This document shows positions 33,685 through 42,550 of a stretch of 64,000 bases of DNA, in pieces. Source of the stretch: Planctomycetaceae bacterium (GTDB lineage Bacteria > Planctomycetota > Phycisphaerae > SM23-33). How positions within the stretch are numbered: position 1 is the first letter of the stretch; each line of letters starts with the position of its first letter. Where the stretch lies: NCBI GenBank assembly GCA_039680605.1, contig JBDKTA010000049.1, positions 62,001 to 126,000 on the forward strand, given 5' to 3'. A program made the translations under genes and the position numbers. The notes beneath the pieces were generated by a model. The model ran no database searches. It was not told the origin of the DNA and was given only the letters and a program-made list of their open reading frames with translations.

Positions 33685-34050
33685 CTAGCATGCGGCCGCA
33701 TTGCGCAAGACACCGTACAGGGGCATGAACATCCCGATCTCGAAGACCGCCATGGCGGCCAGTACCGCGAGGATCGCCGTGATGTTGATGATTCCTTTGA
33801 CGAGCGGGTTGAAGGGGACAGCCTCTTTTCCGATCAGGATTGCGCAAAAGCAGATGAGCGGCCAATACGGCGGATGCAGCATCAGCCACTGAGTCAGGGC
33901 AGGCAGCGAAACGCCCATCTTGGCGTAGATGTCGAACAACACCGGACACATCAGCCGCGCCTTGACGAACATAAAGCACCCCAACAGCACGGCCACGGCC
34001 ATCACGATCGCCGACCCAATCTGCCAACCCCTACGCGTCGCGTAGGTCAT
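33685..34050 (-). CDS. Small membrane protein, resembling the C-terminal part of GspF/PilC
   Basis: The product is 121 residues from ATG 34050 with AAGGAG 8 nt upstream, so it is probably a real gene on this strand. It has three hydrophobic segments: about 10-30 (IGSAIVMAVAVLLGCFMFV), 55-70 (WPLICFCAILIG) and 85-112 (INITAILAVLAAMAVFEIGM). The segment PVLFDIYAKMGVSLPALTQWL recalls the 'lP.f..ly...g..LPw.T..l' motif of type II secretion/type IV pilus F proteins, and FMPLYGVL recalls their C-terminal end. It is far shorter than a full GspF (about 400 residues), so it may be a truncated or specialised relative. No secretion genes are nearby. Function unknown. Confidence 0.65.
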   Translation of the reverse strand: MTYATRRGWQIGSAIVMAVAVLLGCFMFVKARLMCPVLFDIYAKMGVSLPALTQWLMLHPPYWPLICFCAILIGKEAVPFNPLVKGIINITAILAVLAAMAVFEIGMFMPLYGVLRNAAAC

Positions 34051-34158
34051 AGTCTTGCTCCTTGCGGTTCCAAGGCATCTGTCCCACTGGCCCCATCTCC
34101 TGCGCATGCAAGAACAACCACAGAATATCCGGCTGAGTTATGTGACTGATAGGAAATT

Positions 34159-34188
34159 ACTGATAGGAAATTTGATCCTGGGACTGGG
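34159..34188. repeat. Direct repeat copy 2 (CTGATAGGAAATTTGATCCTGGGACTGG)
   Basis: Same word as 33591-33624, in the same orientation, 570 nt apart. It is preceded by an extra ACTGATAGGAAATT stub (about 34145-34158), a partial third copy. Confidence 0.8.
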
Positions 34189-34258
34189 CGGGACATCGTG
34201 GCGGGAGTATCATCTAGGTCGCGTCGCAAATATGCGGCAACAGAATCGGGAGCATTAC

Positions 34259-35965
34259 ATGCGTCAACTGAACACGGTCGCCATCCTGATCCTTATCATT
34301 GCGGCGGGCTCTTCCTCGATTCAGGCTGAGGAGGCCGCCGGGCCATTCGAGAACATCAAGACCGCTCCGGTGGCGGTCACGTGGCAGTACAGCACCGACG
34401 GCGGAAAGACGTTCGCCGGCACTGCGCAGGCCGGTCCGCCGGCGGGGCCGCCGGCTGGCATCGACGTCAACCAGCAGGCCCGCCCGATCAACTCGTATGT
34501 CTGGAAGGGCACATTCGACGTTGCCGATCCGGGCAAAATCGCCGGCCTGTGGGTGCGCCTCGCCGAGGAAGGCCCCGACCCGCGCGCCTCGATCTGCTCG
34601 GGCGACCTGATCCTCGCCAGCGGCGGGTACTGGAAGGACCTGGGCTTCTGCCCGACGCTGCTCAACGCAGAGATCACCTTCAACGGCAAGGCCGTCAAGC
34701 TCTCCAACAGCGGCGTGCTCGTCTTCTGGGCGCCGCTCGAGGGCGAAATCAAGAAGGGCGCAAACACGGTCGAGGTTCGCGGCCATGTGTACACCTATTG
34801 GGGCTCCAAGCCCGCAAAGGCTCTTGACGCGCGAGTGGTGTCAGCCGCCGCCCAGCCGACAAAAATCATCAACGGCCCCGTCCTGGGCGACTTCGGCGAC
34901 GGGTATTTCACCCTGTGTTTCCGCACGCAATTGCCGGCCGAGGCGACGGTCGAGGCTGCGCCCGATGGCGGCAAGGCCGTGACGGCGGCCTCGAGCGGAA
35001 AGATCTGGCACCGCATCCGCGTGGAGGTGCCCAAGGGCACGAAGAAGGTCGCCTACACCGTCACAGCCAAGGTGGGCGAGCACCAGACCCAAAGCGGCCC
35101 GTACACGATCGAGTTGCCCGGCTCGGAGTACACGTTCATCGCTTTCGGGAATGTCGGGGGCAATATCGTCGGCGTGACCAACTGGACAGCCAACGCCCGG
35201 CGCATCCTCAAAGCCAGGCCCGCGTTCATCGTCAACACCGGCAATCTGATGGAGCAGGGCTCCTGGACGTTCAACTGGGAGCCGCTGTACTTCGCCCCTG
35301 CCGGCGAGTTGATGGCCCGCGTGCCGACGCTGATCACGCCTTCGGGACGCGACTTTGCGGGCATGTCCAGGGAACTGTACTACACGCCTGCCGCCGACGG
35401 GCTGTCGCACAACTGGTCCAAGGCGATCGGGTCGGTGCGCTTTATCGGCATCGATCGGATGACCGACTGGGAAGTCGGCAACGGCAACGCCCAGTGGCTG
35501 GAGAAGGAACTGGCCGCGGCGAAGGAGAAATTCGTCGTCGTGCTGTGCGGCATCCCGGGGTACGCCTCGGGCAAGAACAGCCGCGGCATGGAGCGCGTCC
35601 TCAAGCCGACGCGCGACGTGATTCTCCCGCTGCTGGGCAAATACAAGGCCACGCTCATGCTGGCCAGTTGGGATCCGGACTACGAGCGCTGCGAGCCGAC
35701 GCCGGACAAGGGCGTGACGCAGATCTGCACCGGATGCATCGGCAAGGTGTACGGCTTCAGCTTCAGCCGAGCGCAGAACTCCAATCCCTTCGGCCCCAAA
35801 AACAAACCCAACTGGGCCGGCTTCGTGGCGCCGCACTGTTGCGTCTTCGAGGTCAAAGGCGACACGATGGAAATGCGAGTGATCGGCCTGCCCGGCAACG
35901 CCGCCGGCGACGACATCAAGTCGTTCCCCGTCAACGACAAGAAAACCTTCAAGGCCAGAGAATAG
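34259..35965 (+). CDS. Exported pseudo-metallophosphoesterase (paralogue of 7820-9334)
   Basis: The product is 568 residues from ATG 34259 with GGGAG 7 nt upstream and a signal peptide (TVAILILIIAAGSSSIQA). It aligns along its length with the phosphoesterase at 7820: WQYSTDGGKTFAG against WSFSADGGKTFVA, then the Fn3-like region, then the metallophosphatase-like domain ending KTFKARE against TTFKARRS. Every catalytic motif is altered: VGDCR has become FGNVG, SGDLV is TGNLM, GNHE is SGRD, THYP is CGIP, and GHDHDYERSE is SWDPDYERCE. With no metal ligand left it cannot work as a two-metal phosphatase. The reading frame and fold-core residues are intact, which suggests selection for a binding or structural role rather than decay. 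Confidence 0.87.
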   Translation: MRQLNTVAILILIIAAGSSSIQAEEAAGPFENIKTAPVAVTWQYSTDGGKTFAGTAQAGPPAGPPAGIDVNQQARPINSYVWKGTFDVADPGKIAGLWVRLAEEGPDPRASICSGDLILASGGYWKDLGFCPTLLNAEITFNGKAVKLSNSGVLVFWAPLEGEIKKGANTVEVRGHVYTYWGSKPAKALDARVVSAAAQPTKIINGPVLGDFGDGYFTLCFRTQLPAEATVEAAPDGGKAVTAASSGKIWHRIRVEVPKGTKKVAYTVTAKVGEHQTQSGPYTIELPGSEYTFIAFGNVGGNIVGVTNWTANARRILKARPAFIVNTGNLMEQGSWTFNWEPLYFAPAGELMARVPTLITPSGRDFAGMSRELYYTPAADGLSHNWSKAIGSVRFIGIDRMTDWEVGNGNAQWLEKELAAAKEKFVVVLCGIPGYASGKNSRGMERVLKPTRDVILPLLGKYKATLMLASWDPDYERCEPTPDKGVTQICTGCIGKVYGFSFSRAQNSNPFGPKNKPNWAGFVAPHCCVFEVKGDTMEMRVIGLPGNAAGDDIKSFPVNDKKTFKARE

Positions 35966-36414
35966 GTATGGATCGCCACGAGTCCTATTTCTTCAGCACC
36001 TTGGCCAAAGCTTCGATCCGATCGGCATTTGGTTTCGAAAGGCCAAGAAGACAACTGAAAGACACGAAAACCGTATGGTGCCCCGGATAACGCAGCCAAG
36101 ACCACGATCTTCTGCACTAAAATCGCGGCTCAAACCTGCTTTCCAGCGAGTTGACCGTCTCCCCTGATCCCTTCTGCCTTCCTCCATATCTCGGCCGCTC
36201 CTCTGGCCGGGATTCTCTCCCCGAGCTAGCGAGAGATCTTACCTTGAACATGCAGCTTGACAAGCATTTAGATTGATGCTTTGCTTACATAGGGTGGACA
36301 GCAAGAGCAAGTCCTCGGGTCCACTCTACGTGTATTATTGACTGCTTCTAGTCGCCTGCTGCGTAGTGACTATGCCAGCATGTTGCAGTAACTAATGATG
36401 AGTAAGGTAGCGGG
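35966..36414. other. 449-nt gap at the border of the ABC-3C island
   Basis: GC content drops noticeably through this stretch. The minus strand of 35975-36080 has a short open frame ending KPNADRIEALAKVLKK, which reads like the tail of a lost gene. TTGACA at 36257-36262 overlaps an inverted repeat AAGCAT-8 nt-ATGCTT (36262-36281), a possible promoter/operator for the downstream operon. No clear -10 box is found at standard spacing. Confidence 0.4.
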
Positions 36415-37551
36415 ATGAGTTTCGGGTGCAAATACTCGGCTGCGGCGTCGGCCTACGGATACTTCTTCCAGCTCTGCAGGGCTGCCGAACGCCTCTTGAC
36501 GCACACAGACTGCCAGGCCGTCGCCCTAGAGACTCTTGACGACGTTGTTGAGTACAACTACGCAGGCATCGAAGCTGAACAGGACAAGGCTACGCTCGTT
36601 CATACAAATCCGCTAGTGGACTCAGGAAGCAACCTGTGGAAGACACTCAGAATTTGGGTTGAACTCGAAGAGACGCACGGGCAGGCACTCCATCAATATA
36701 CCCTTGTGACCAACAGCACTGTGAGGCCCCAAGCCAGTAGCTTCATCGGGCGCCTGTTGGAACGCGACTCAACCGTCGCGACAGATCTCTTAGCCTACGA
36801 AGCTGCTGACGCTACGGTCCAAGAGATACTCCCATTTCTTTCCGAACATAGGGCGTCTCTGGAGAAAGTCCTCTCCAAGCTTGAAGTCTCATATGCTATT
36901 GAGGGTGACGTGAACAGCGTCGCCCGTTCGCTGCAGTGCATCGAGTCAATCAAGACGCAAGTGGCCGAATCAATCGTTGGATGGCTGTTTGCATTCTGTA
37001 TGGATCATTGGCAGCGTCAGCAGTCCGTCGTAGTAGGTCGGGAGGTTTTTCTCACAGCTCTGGGGAAAATAGTTTATCGTGTCCGCTCTGAGCGATGGCG
37101 ACTTCGTCCTGAAGTAGAGATTATCCTGCAGCCTGCGGATGTGGCAGGCAGCCGGAGCAAGAGATTTGTCGACCACCTCCTAAGCATCGAGCTAACTGAT
37201 GACATGGTGTCCGATTCGATCCTGGACTTTCTACGTACTCAATCAGAGAAGACTCGGCTTCTCGATCAGGCTGAGGTTTTGCCCACCGACTTCGAGCAGC
37301 TAGACAAAGACAGCAGGCGACACTGGACGATGAAGAAGCACGAGATCCTTGTCGAGCACCCCGACTTCGAGGCAGTGCGGCAAGGCAAGTTAATCTGGAC
37401 GCGTACCATGGCTTGTCCACAGCTTCATCTTTGTGGCGTGACCATAGGGAGTGGCTACTTTTCTTCTGGAACATTGCACTATCTTGCTGAGCAGGATCAG
37501 GTTTATTGGCATCCGCACTTCTCAGGAGATCTTCCTGTGGAGAAGGTATGA
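36415..37551 (+). CDS. ABC-3C system nuclease/CTD component (REase-like N-terminus)
   Basis: The product is 378 residues, with AAGGTAG 8 nt before the ATG. The N-terminal region has the arrangement of Cap4/DUF4297-like restriction-endonuclease domains: an AYGYFFQLCRAAERLL helix, then ALETLDDVVEYN (Glu39, Asp42/43), EAEQDKA with the QxK pair Gln56/Lys58, and SGSNLWKTLRIWV. The remainder (about 170-378) matches the helical C-terminal domain of ABC three-component systems (ESIVGWLFAFCMDHW, RFVDHLLSIELTDDM, DFEQLDKDSRRHWTMKKHEI). In known ABC-3C modules this protein is the effector controlled by the ABC ATPase and middle component, predicted to attack invading nucleic acid. Its stop overlaps the next start (ATGA). 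Codon use is less GC-biased than in the flanking genes, suggesting acquisition. Confidence 0.78.
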   Translation: MSFGCKYSAAASAYGYFFQLCRAAERLLTHTDCQAVALETLDDVVEYNYAGIEAEQDKATLVHTNPLVDSGSNLWKTLRIWVELEETHGQALHQYTLVTNSTVRPQASSFIGRLLERDSTVATDLLAYEAADATVQEILPFLSEHRASLEKVLSKLEVSYAIEGDVNSVARSLQCIESIKTQVAESIVGWLFAFCMDHWQRQQSVVVGREVFLTALGKIVYRVRSERWRLRPEVEIILQPADVAGSRSKRFVDHLLSIELTDDMVSDSILDFLRTQSEKTRLLDQAEVLPTDFEQLDKDSRRHWTMKKHEILVEHPDFEAVRQGKLIWTRTMACPQLHLCGVTIGSGYFSSGTLHYLAEQDQVYWHPHFSGDLPVEKV

Positions 37552-38027
37552 CTCGCGAGATTGCAGATAACCTGCTGAATCCTGCATTGGGAGCAGTTCT
37601 CCTCGCCGCGTTTGGGCATAAATGGCAGGAACATGCACATGATGCGAATATTGACCCATGGAAGGTATTTCTTGTGCTGCCCATGGCTCTTCACCAGCCT
37701 ACCGTGAACCAGATAGCGACAATGCGTTTCCAGACCGGCCTTGAGCCTGCATTGTCTAGTTGCCCTTCTATCCGCTCGGGGCTACAGGATAGAGTCTCGG
37801 CCTTCATGTCGCTTTCGATGCGATCAATACTATTCGCTGACTCTTGTGGTTGGCTGTCTTGCGGGCGCGACTGCCGGCTGCATGTTGATATCGCCGCGCA
37901 CGCCGTGCGCGGTATGCACCTGCCCTCATCGATCAAACAGAGATTGAGGGCGTGTGAACGTCTCGCTGCATGGTTTCCGTTCTATTCAACACCTCAACTG
38001 TTTGCGCTGCTAGGAGTGCGGCTATGA
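37548..38027 (+). CDS. ABC-3C system middle component
   Basis: The product is 159 residues from ATG 37548, overlapping the nuclease gene by four bases, with GGAG 7 nt upstream. Features fit the middle-component families: REIADNLLNPALGAVLLAAF at the start, a central DPWKVFLVLPMALHQPTVNQI, and an amphipathic C-terminus (SIKQRLRACERLAAWFPFYS) ending with a leucine-rich LFALLGVRL. These small winged-helix-like proteins link the ABC ATPase to the effector. The role here comes from gene order and pattern; it has no catalytic motif. It overlaps the ATPase gene by four bases as well. Confidence 0.78.
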   Translation: MTREIADNLLNPALGAVLLAAFGHKWQEHAHDANIDPWKVFLVLPMALHQPTVNQIATMRFQTGLEPALSSCPSIRSGLQDRVSAFMSLSMRSILFADSCGWLSCGRDCRLHVDIAAHAVRGMHLPSSIKQRLRACERLAAWFPFYSTPQLFALLGVRL

Positions 38028-40036
38028 AATGCTATATTGGGCAAATAATACTCTACCCAAAGGATCAACGTCATCGGCCGCGCGTCCTTCACCTTGAACC
38101 GACAGGCGTTAATGTTATCACAGGGACCAGTAAACGAGGCAAATCCGCTGTAGGGAAGATTATCGACTATTGCCTTGCCAGCAGTGTCTGCCAAATCCCT
38201 AAAGGAGTGATTCGTACTACGGTGGCATGGTATGGGATTGGTCTGCAACTGGCAGGCAGGTATGTCTTCATCGCGCGGAGAGAGCCCGGTGATCAGGTGG
38301 CTTCGCGTGACTTCTGTGTCTTGACCTCAGAAGGGGCTTGCAGCCCTCTGCCACAGTCCCTTGAGCGCACCAAGTCTTTCGAGGACGTTAAGGAGCTTCT
38401 GAATGCCGAAGCTGGCCTAGCCGCTATCCCCCTGGAGGCCTTCAAGAGAGCGCAAGAATCCTTCGGCGGCGCGCCAGGGTTTCGTGATTTGATTGCCTTC
38501 AACTTTCTTCCACAGCACATTGTTGCGAATCCTCAGACGCTGTTCTATCGTACAGATGATTACGTTTACTTTGAACGGCTGAAGAAGATTCTTCCCTTGG
38601 CTGTGGGCGCCGTAACGCAAGAAGGGCTTCTGGCAGAGCTCCATTACGGCGAGCTAATGAGAGAAATCAGAGACTTAGGCGAGCAGATCAAGGCACGACG
38701 GGAGGCCGTCGATACGTGGCAAGAGGAAGGCAAGACACTATATGAAAGAGCACTGGAAGCCGGTCTTATCCCCGACAACTTGGCGGTTGATGATGCCGAT
38801 GAAGATATATCCTACACATCGATCCTCAGCACTGCCAAGCAGCTATACGATGAGCATAAGAGGCCATCGCCTGTCGGAATGGCTGAGCGGTTTGCCAAGC
38901 ACCTTGTGCATGTGCGTCAAGGGCTAGAGCGACTTGAGCAACGACGTCAGTCGCTGAAACGCAAATTGGTACGCTGCACTCATTGGCAGGAGACAACGAA
39001 GGATTACCGCCAGAGCTTGGAGGTGCAGTTGGAAAGACTCTCCGTTGCCGATCAACTTCGACAACTTGCCAGAGGCACAACGTGCCCGTTCTGCGGATCA
39101 CTTACGGCTGTAGTCCAGGACGCGCTTAACAATATGGCTACGGAAGCAGAGGCCCTCCGATCGCGAGTGGGAGATTCCGACGAGGTACAGACGGGTAGAC
39201 TCTTGGCCCTCACGAAGGATGTACACGATGAGTTGCACAACGTGGAGTCGAGAATCTGGAAGCTAACCCAACATCTGAGTCAACTGGAAAGTCGGCAAAG
39301 CGAGGTAAAGATGTTCCAGGACGCGGAGAGAGTCGCGGCACGGCTGATAGGACAGATAGAGCAACTGCTTGCCACTGTCGATGTGGGCGGCGCAGCTACT
39401 TCCTTGGAAGGCAGAAAGACTGCACTCGAAACACAGGCGAAGGACATACGGGAGAAGTATGGTATTGGCAGGCGTACCAGTCGCACTAAAGATGTTCTTG
39501 CTCGCTTGTCGGCCAGTATCTCCGGCTTTGCATCGCAGCTTGGCTTGGAGTGGTCGGAAGAGAATCCAACAATTGATCTAAACCGTCTTACACTAGTCTT
39601 CTCGTCTTCTGGTGAGGGGGCATCAAGAACACTGCTGTCGGAACTTGGCAGCGGTGAGAACTGGATGGGATACCACCTAGCGACATTCCTGGCACTCCAT
39701 AAGGCCTTTGGGGCGAAGGCCAGCATGTCGCATGTTCCATCCTTCTTGATTATTGACCAGCCGACTCAAGTGTATTTTCCAACGCAAGCTGATGCTTACG
39801 ATAATCGCCAAGCACTTAAACTTGATAATGACGTTCAGAAGGCTAAGGCGATATTTCGGGTGTTGGCGGACAGCATCGCGTGCATGGATGTGCCGCTTCA
39901 GATCATTGTGACGGAGCACGCCGACAAGGACACCTGGGGTGAGTACGCAGTGCATGAGGTAGCGAACTGGCGAGAGGGGAAAGACGATCCCGCACTGATA
40001 CCGTCGAGTTGGATGTCGGAAGGCGTCTCTATATGA
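38024..40036 (+). CDS. DUF3732-type SMC-like ABC ATPase of ABC-3C system
   Basis: The product is 670 residues from ATG 38024, overlapping the middle component. It is an SMC/Rad50-type ATPase: Walker A GTSKRGKSAVGKIIDY (from about residue 34), a long central region with helical coiled-coil (about 200-500), a zinc-hook-like TCPFCGS near 355, then signature LGSGENWMGYHLATFLALH and Walker B PSFLIIDQPTQVYFP (about 574). The IDQPTQVYFP block is diagnostic of DUF3732. Such ATPases probably sense aberrant DNA or replication structures and license the nuclease effector. It is the last gene of the coupled three-gene operon. Confidence 0.88.
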   Translation: MKCYIGQIILYPKDQRHRPRVLHLEPTGVNVITGTSKRGKSAVGKIIDYCLASSVCQIPKGVIRTTVAWYGIGLQLAGRYVFIARREPGDQVASRDFCVLTSEGACSPLPQSLERTKSFEDVKELLNAEAGLAAIPLEAFKRAQESFGGAPGFRDLIAFNFLPQHIVANPQTLFYRTDDYVYFERLKKILPLAVGAVTQEGLLAELHYGELMREIRDLGEQIKARREAVDTWQEEGKTLYERALEAGLIPDNLAVDDADEDISYTSILSTAKQLYDEHKRPSPVGMAERFAKHLVHVRQGLERLEQRRQSLKRKLVRCTHWQETTKDYRQSLEVQLERLSVADQLRQLARGTTCPFCGSLTAVVQDALNNMATEAEALRSRVGDSDEVQTGRLLALTKDVHDELHNVESRIWKLTQHLSQLESRQSEVKMFQDAERVAARLIGQIEQLLATVDVGGAATSLEGRKTALETQAKDIREKYGIGRRTSRTKDVLARLSASISGFASQLGLEWSEENPTIDLNRLTLVFSSSGEGASRTLLSELGSGENWMGYHLATFLALHKAFGAKASMSHVPSFLIIDQPTQVYFPTQADAYDNRQALKLDNDVQKAKAIFRVLADSIACMDVPLQIIVTEHADKDTWGEYAVHEVANWREGKDDPALIPSSWMSEGVSI

Positions 40037-40258
40037 GCCGCAGGTTTGCTGCCAGCGGTGTCCTGCTGTGAGGGGGCTAAAGGGTCAGGGGGCTAAAGGG
40101 ACAGAAACCTTCTGATTCTGGCCAAGACCAAAGAGCACGGGGGAGTCCTTCGAGAGGCTCAGGGTGTAATGCCCATGCCGCGCGGGCGAGATGTCCGCAA
40201 CACCCGAGAGCATGGGCGAGACGCCGTGCGACTCATGGGCAGGATGCCCATGCTACGG
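40037..40258. repeat. Repeat-filled gap: GGGGGCTAAAGGG tandem pair and CATGGGC/GCCCATG palindromes (family J)
   Basis: At 40071-40102 the word GGGGGCTAAAGGGNCAG occurs twice in tandem. At 40171-40217 GCCCATGC pairs with GCATGGGC, and 40234-40252 is a tight hairpin CATGGGCA-GGA-TGCCCATG directly at the DUF5703 stop codon. This hairpin is a plausible terminator for the minus-strand gene. Confidence 0.75.
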
Positions 40259-42514
40259 GGCCAGGATGTCTTTCAGGCGCGACTCGGGGGTGACTTTGAG
40301 GTTCTCGATCTTGCCGGCGCGGACTTTGGCCTCGATGGTCGTGTTGTACGGCGCGTGGAGCTTGAAGTCGGCGTCCCAGCCCGCCGGCCAGGCCGGCAGC
40401 AGGTGAATCTTCCGCCTGTCGGTCTGCATGAGCATGTGCTGCAGGGCGGTCATCGCCGTGCCGCCGTTGTCCATGTCCGGCCGCCAGTCGTTGCCGGCGT
40501 GCCAGAAAGCCGGGAAGCGCTGCGGCTGGGTGCTGGTCGAGAAGTGGGCCACGACGCTCTTTCGTGCGGCGGCGGCCTCGCCCGCGGCGGCAGCATGCAC
40601 GGCGTCCTGGCTCCAGCAGCCGTCCTTGCGGAAGCGGCGGGCGTTAAAGCTGTCGCGCGCCAGTTCGATCTGCGGGAGGCCTGCGCCGTAGAGGCGGTAG
40701 GGGAAGAGGGCGTAAAGCTCGGCGTTTTCGGTGTTGCCCGATCTGCCGAACGTCTCGGCCGGGGCCAGGAGCCGCTTGTTGCGCCGCGTGAGCGTCGGCA
40801 CGGCGGGCAGGTCGGCGAGCATCTTCGTCCACACCTGGCGCTGGGCGGGCGTGGTGAGCTTCTCCGGCAGGGCCAGCAGGCGCGGCAGGACGTATCGCAG
40901 GCCGGCGATTTCCGGCAGGGGGTTGACGGCGTCCTGCCAGGTCTCCAGCGACTGGGCGGGGTGGAAGCGGATCTTGCCGTCGGCCCCGCGTTTCCAGTGG
41001 CGGTCGAAGAACAGCATGATGCTCTCGGCCATCGGCACAAGGGTCTTGCTCGCGAAGGCGTCATCCTGCGTGTGGTCGTAGCGGTCGAGCATCATCGCGA
41101 CCAGCTCGATGCCGCCCTGCCAGTAGTAGCGGATGTACGCGCTCGAGGGCTCTTTGCCGGGGTTCGTCAGGCCGAAGTCGCAGAGGTTCGGCGTACACCA
41201 GAAATACATCGTCTCGGGGAAGAACGCCCCCTCGTGGTCGTAGTACAGCCGCGTGCGGTCTTTCGCCAGCGGCAGGGCCTGGAGATACATGTCGAAAAAC
41301 GGCTGCATCATCTCGTAGTCGCCGCAGGCGGGCATCGGCCAGACGAGCCACCGGTTGTTCTGGAACCAGTAGTTGCTGCCCCAGCGGCGGAAGTCGGGCT
41401 CGATGCCAGGGCCGTCGACGGTGAAGGTGGCGCCGTTGAACTTGGGCGGCAGAGGGCCGCGGCTGCAGCAGGCCAGCATGTATCGCTGCAGCGCATAGCC
41501 GCGCGTGACGATCTGAGCCTCGCTGATCTTGTCCGGCTGCCCCGCCTGCGCGTCGCGCACGACGATCCAGCTTCGCTGCCAGAAGTCCTTCCACCACTGC
41601 TGGTGCGCCTGGCGCGACTTGGCGACGTCGAGTGCGGCGATTCTTCCGCTGAGCGTCTTGATCTGGTCGAGCCAGGCTTCGGGAGTCGTCGTCTGGGCGG
41701 TCAGCACGGCGATCGAGATCACGCGCCGCGTCTGCGGGGCTGCGGACGTGAGGACCAGCGCCTGGCCGGCCGTCATGCCCGACCCCCACATGGCCGCGCC
41801 GAAAGTGCGGTTGAGCAGCGGATCGGCGTGCGTCGCGGCGAGTTTCTCCAGGTGCTGTAGCCTCAGGACCAGCGGATAGATGCTCCGCGTGTTGCGGTGG
41901 TACCAGACGATCTGCCCGCTGCCCGGCGCCGCCGGCACGACGATGTCGGCCAGGTCGACCAGCGTCTTGTCGGCCTGCGTCAGACCCTGCTCCGAATGCT
42001 CGCCGGGGTTGACGGTGTAGGGCTTCTCCTGCGTGCGCCACAACTCGACGCTCGCCGTGCAGCCTCGCGCGGCCGCGCCTTCGCACTCGACGCGGATCAC
42101 CGGATTATGGGCGTCGACCCACACGCGAAGGGTCGTCGCCTGGGCGTCCTGACCGGCCGTCACGATCATCTGCCCATCCTGCAGCGCCAGCCGCTGCGAG
42201 AACGGCTGCACCGGCAGAGGCGGCGAGAACTTGACCCGCACGCGGCCGATCTTGAGCAGCCGCCCGTTCTCCGAAAACGAGTCGGTCTTGCCGATCAGCA
42301 TCCCCAGCTCGCCCGAGGGCTCGACCCAGGCGTTGACGGAAATGTCCCCGTTGCCCAGGGGCATCGACCCAAGCTGATCGGCACTGGGCGAATCCCAGAC
42401 GACATCGCAGCCGTCGCCGGCAGGTCCCGCCGCACCGAGCGAGACACTCGCCGCCCAAGTGAATATCAGAAGGGCAATGTTCAATCCTGTCCGCCATGCT
42501 ATGTTCTTGGTCAT
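40253..42514 (-). CDS. Exported DUF5703 / GH95-like glycosidase
   Basis: The product is about 753 residues from ATG 42514 (an in-frame GTG at 42526 is possible), with a signal peptide (NIALLIFTWAASVSLGAA). The N-terminal domain matches DUF5703: VVWDSPSADQLGSMPLGNGD, LGMLIGKTDSFSENGRLLKI, GRVRVKFSPPLPVQ. The rest is an alpha-alpha barrel with GSNYWFQNNRWLVWPMPACG, SAYIRYYWQGGIELVAMMLD and a beta-sandwich end (LHAPYNTTIEAKVRAGKIEN), the layout of GH95/GH65-like clan members. It probably acts on extracellular fucosylated or galactosylated glycans, but catalytic residues are not established for DUF5703 proteins. It is monocistronic, with its own promoter upstream. Confidence 0.83.
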   Translation of the reverse strand: MTKNIAWRTGLNIALLIFTWAASVSLGAAGPAGDGCDVVWDSPSADQLGSMPLGNGDISVNAWVEPSGELGMLIGKTDSFSENGRLLKIGRVRVKFSPPLPVQPFSQRLALQDGQMIVTAGQDAQATTLRVWVDAHNPVIRVECEGAAARGCTASVELWRTQEKPYTVNPGEHSEQGLTQADKTLVDLADIVVPAAPGSGQIVWYHRNTRSIYPLVLRLQHLEKLAATHADPLLNRTFGAAMWGSGMTAGQALVLTSAAPQTRRVISIAVLTAQTTTPEAWLDQIKTLSGRIAALDVAKSRQAHQQWWKDFWQRSWIVVRDAQAGQPDKISEAQIVTRGYALQRYMLACCSRGPLPPKFNGATFTVDGPGIEPDFRRWGSNYWFQNNRWLVWPMPACGDYEMMQPFFDMYLQALPLAKDRTRLYYDHEGAFFPETMYFWCTPNLCDFGLTNPGKEPSSAYIRYYWQGGIELVAMMLDRYDHTQDDAFASKTLVPMAESIMLFFDRHWKRGADGKIRFHPAQSLETWQDAVNPLPEIAGLRYVLPRLLALPEKLTTPAQRQVWTKMLADLPAVPTLTRRNKRLLAPAETFGRSGNTENAELYALFPYRLYGAGLPQIELARDSFNARRFRKDGCWSQDAVHAAAAGEAAAARKSVVAHFSTSTQPQRFPAFWHAGNDWRPDMDNGGTAMTALQHMLMQTDRRKIHLLPAWPAGWDADFKLHAPYNTTIEAKVRAGKIENLKVTPESRLKDILAP

Positions 42515-42550
42515 GGTGAGATCCACGCGTGCAAATATTTGATATTATTG

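Noticed and set aside
35968-36090. 40-codon ORF after the pseudo-phosphoesterase
   Set aside because: No ribosome binding site or recognisable motif; recorded only as part of the island border.
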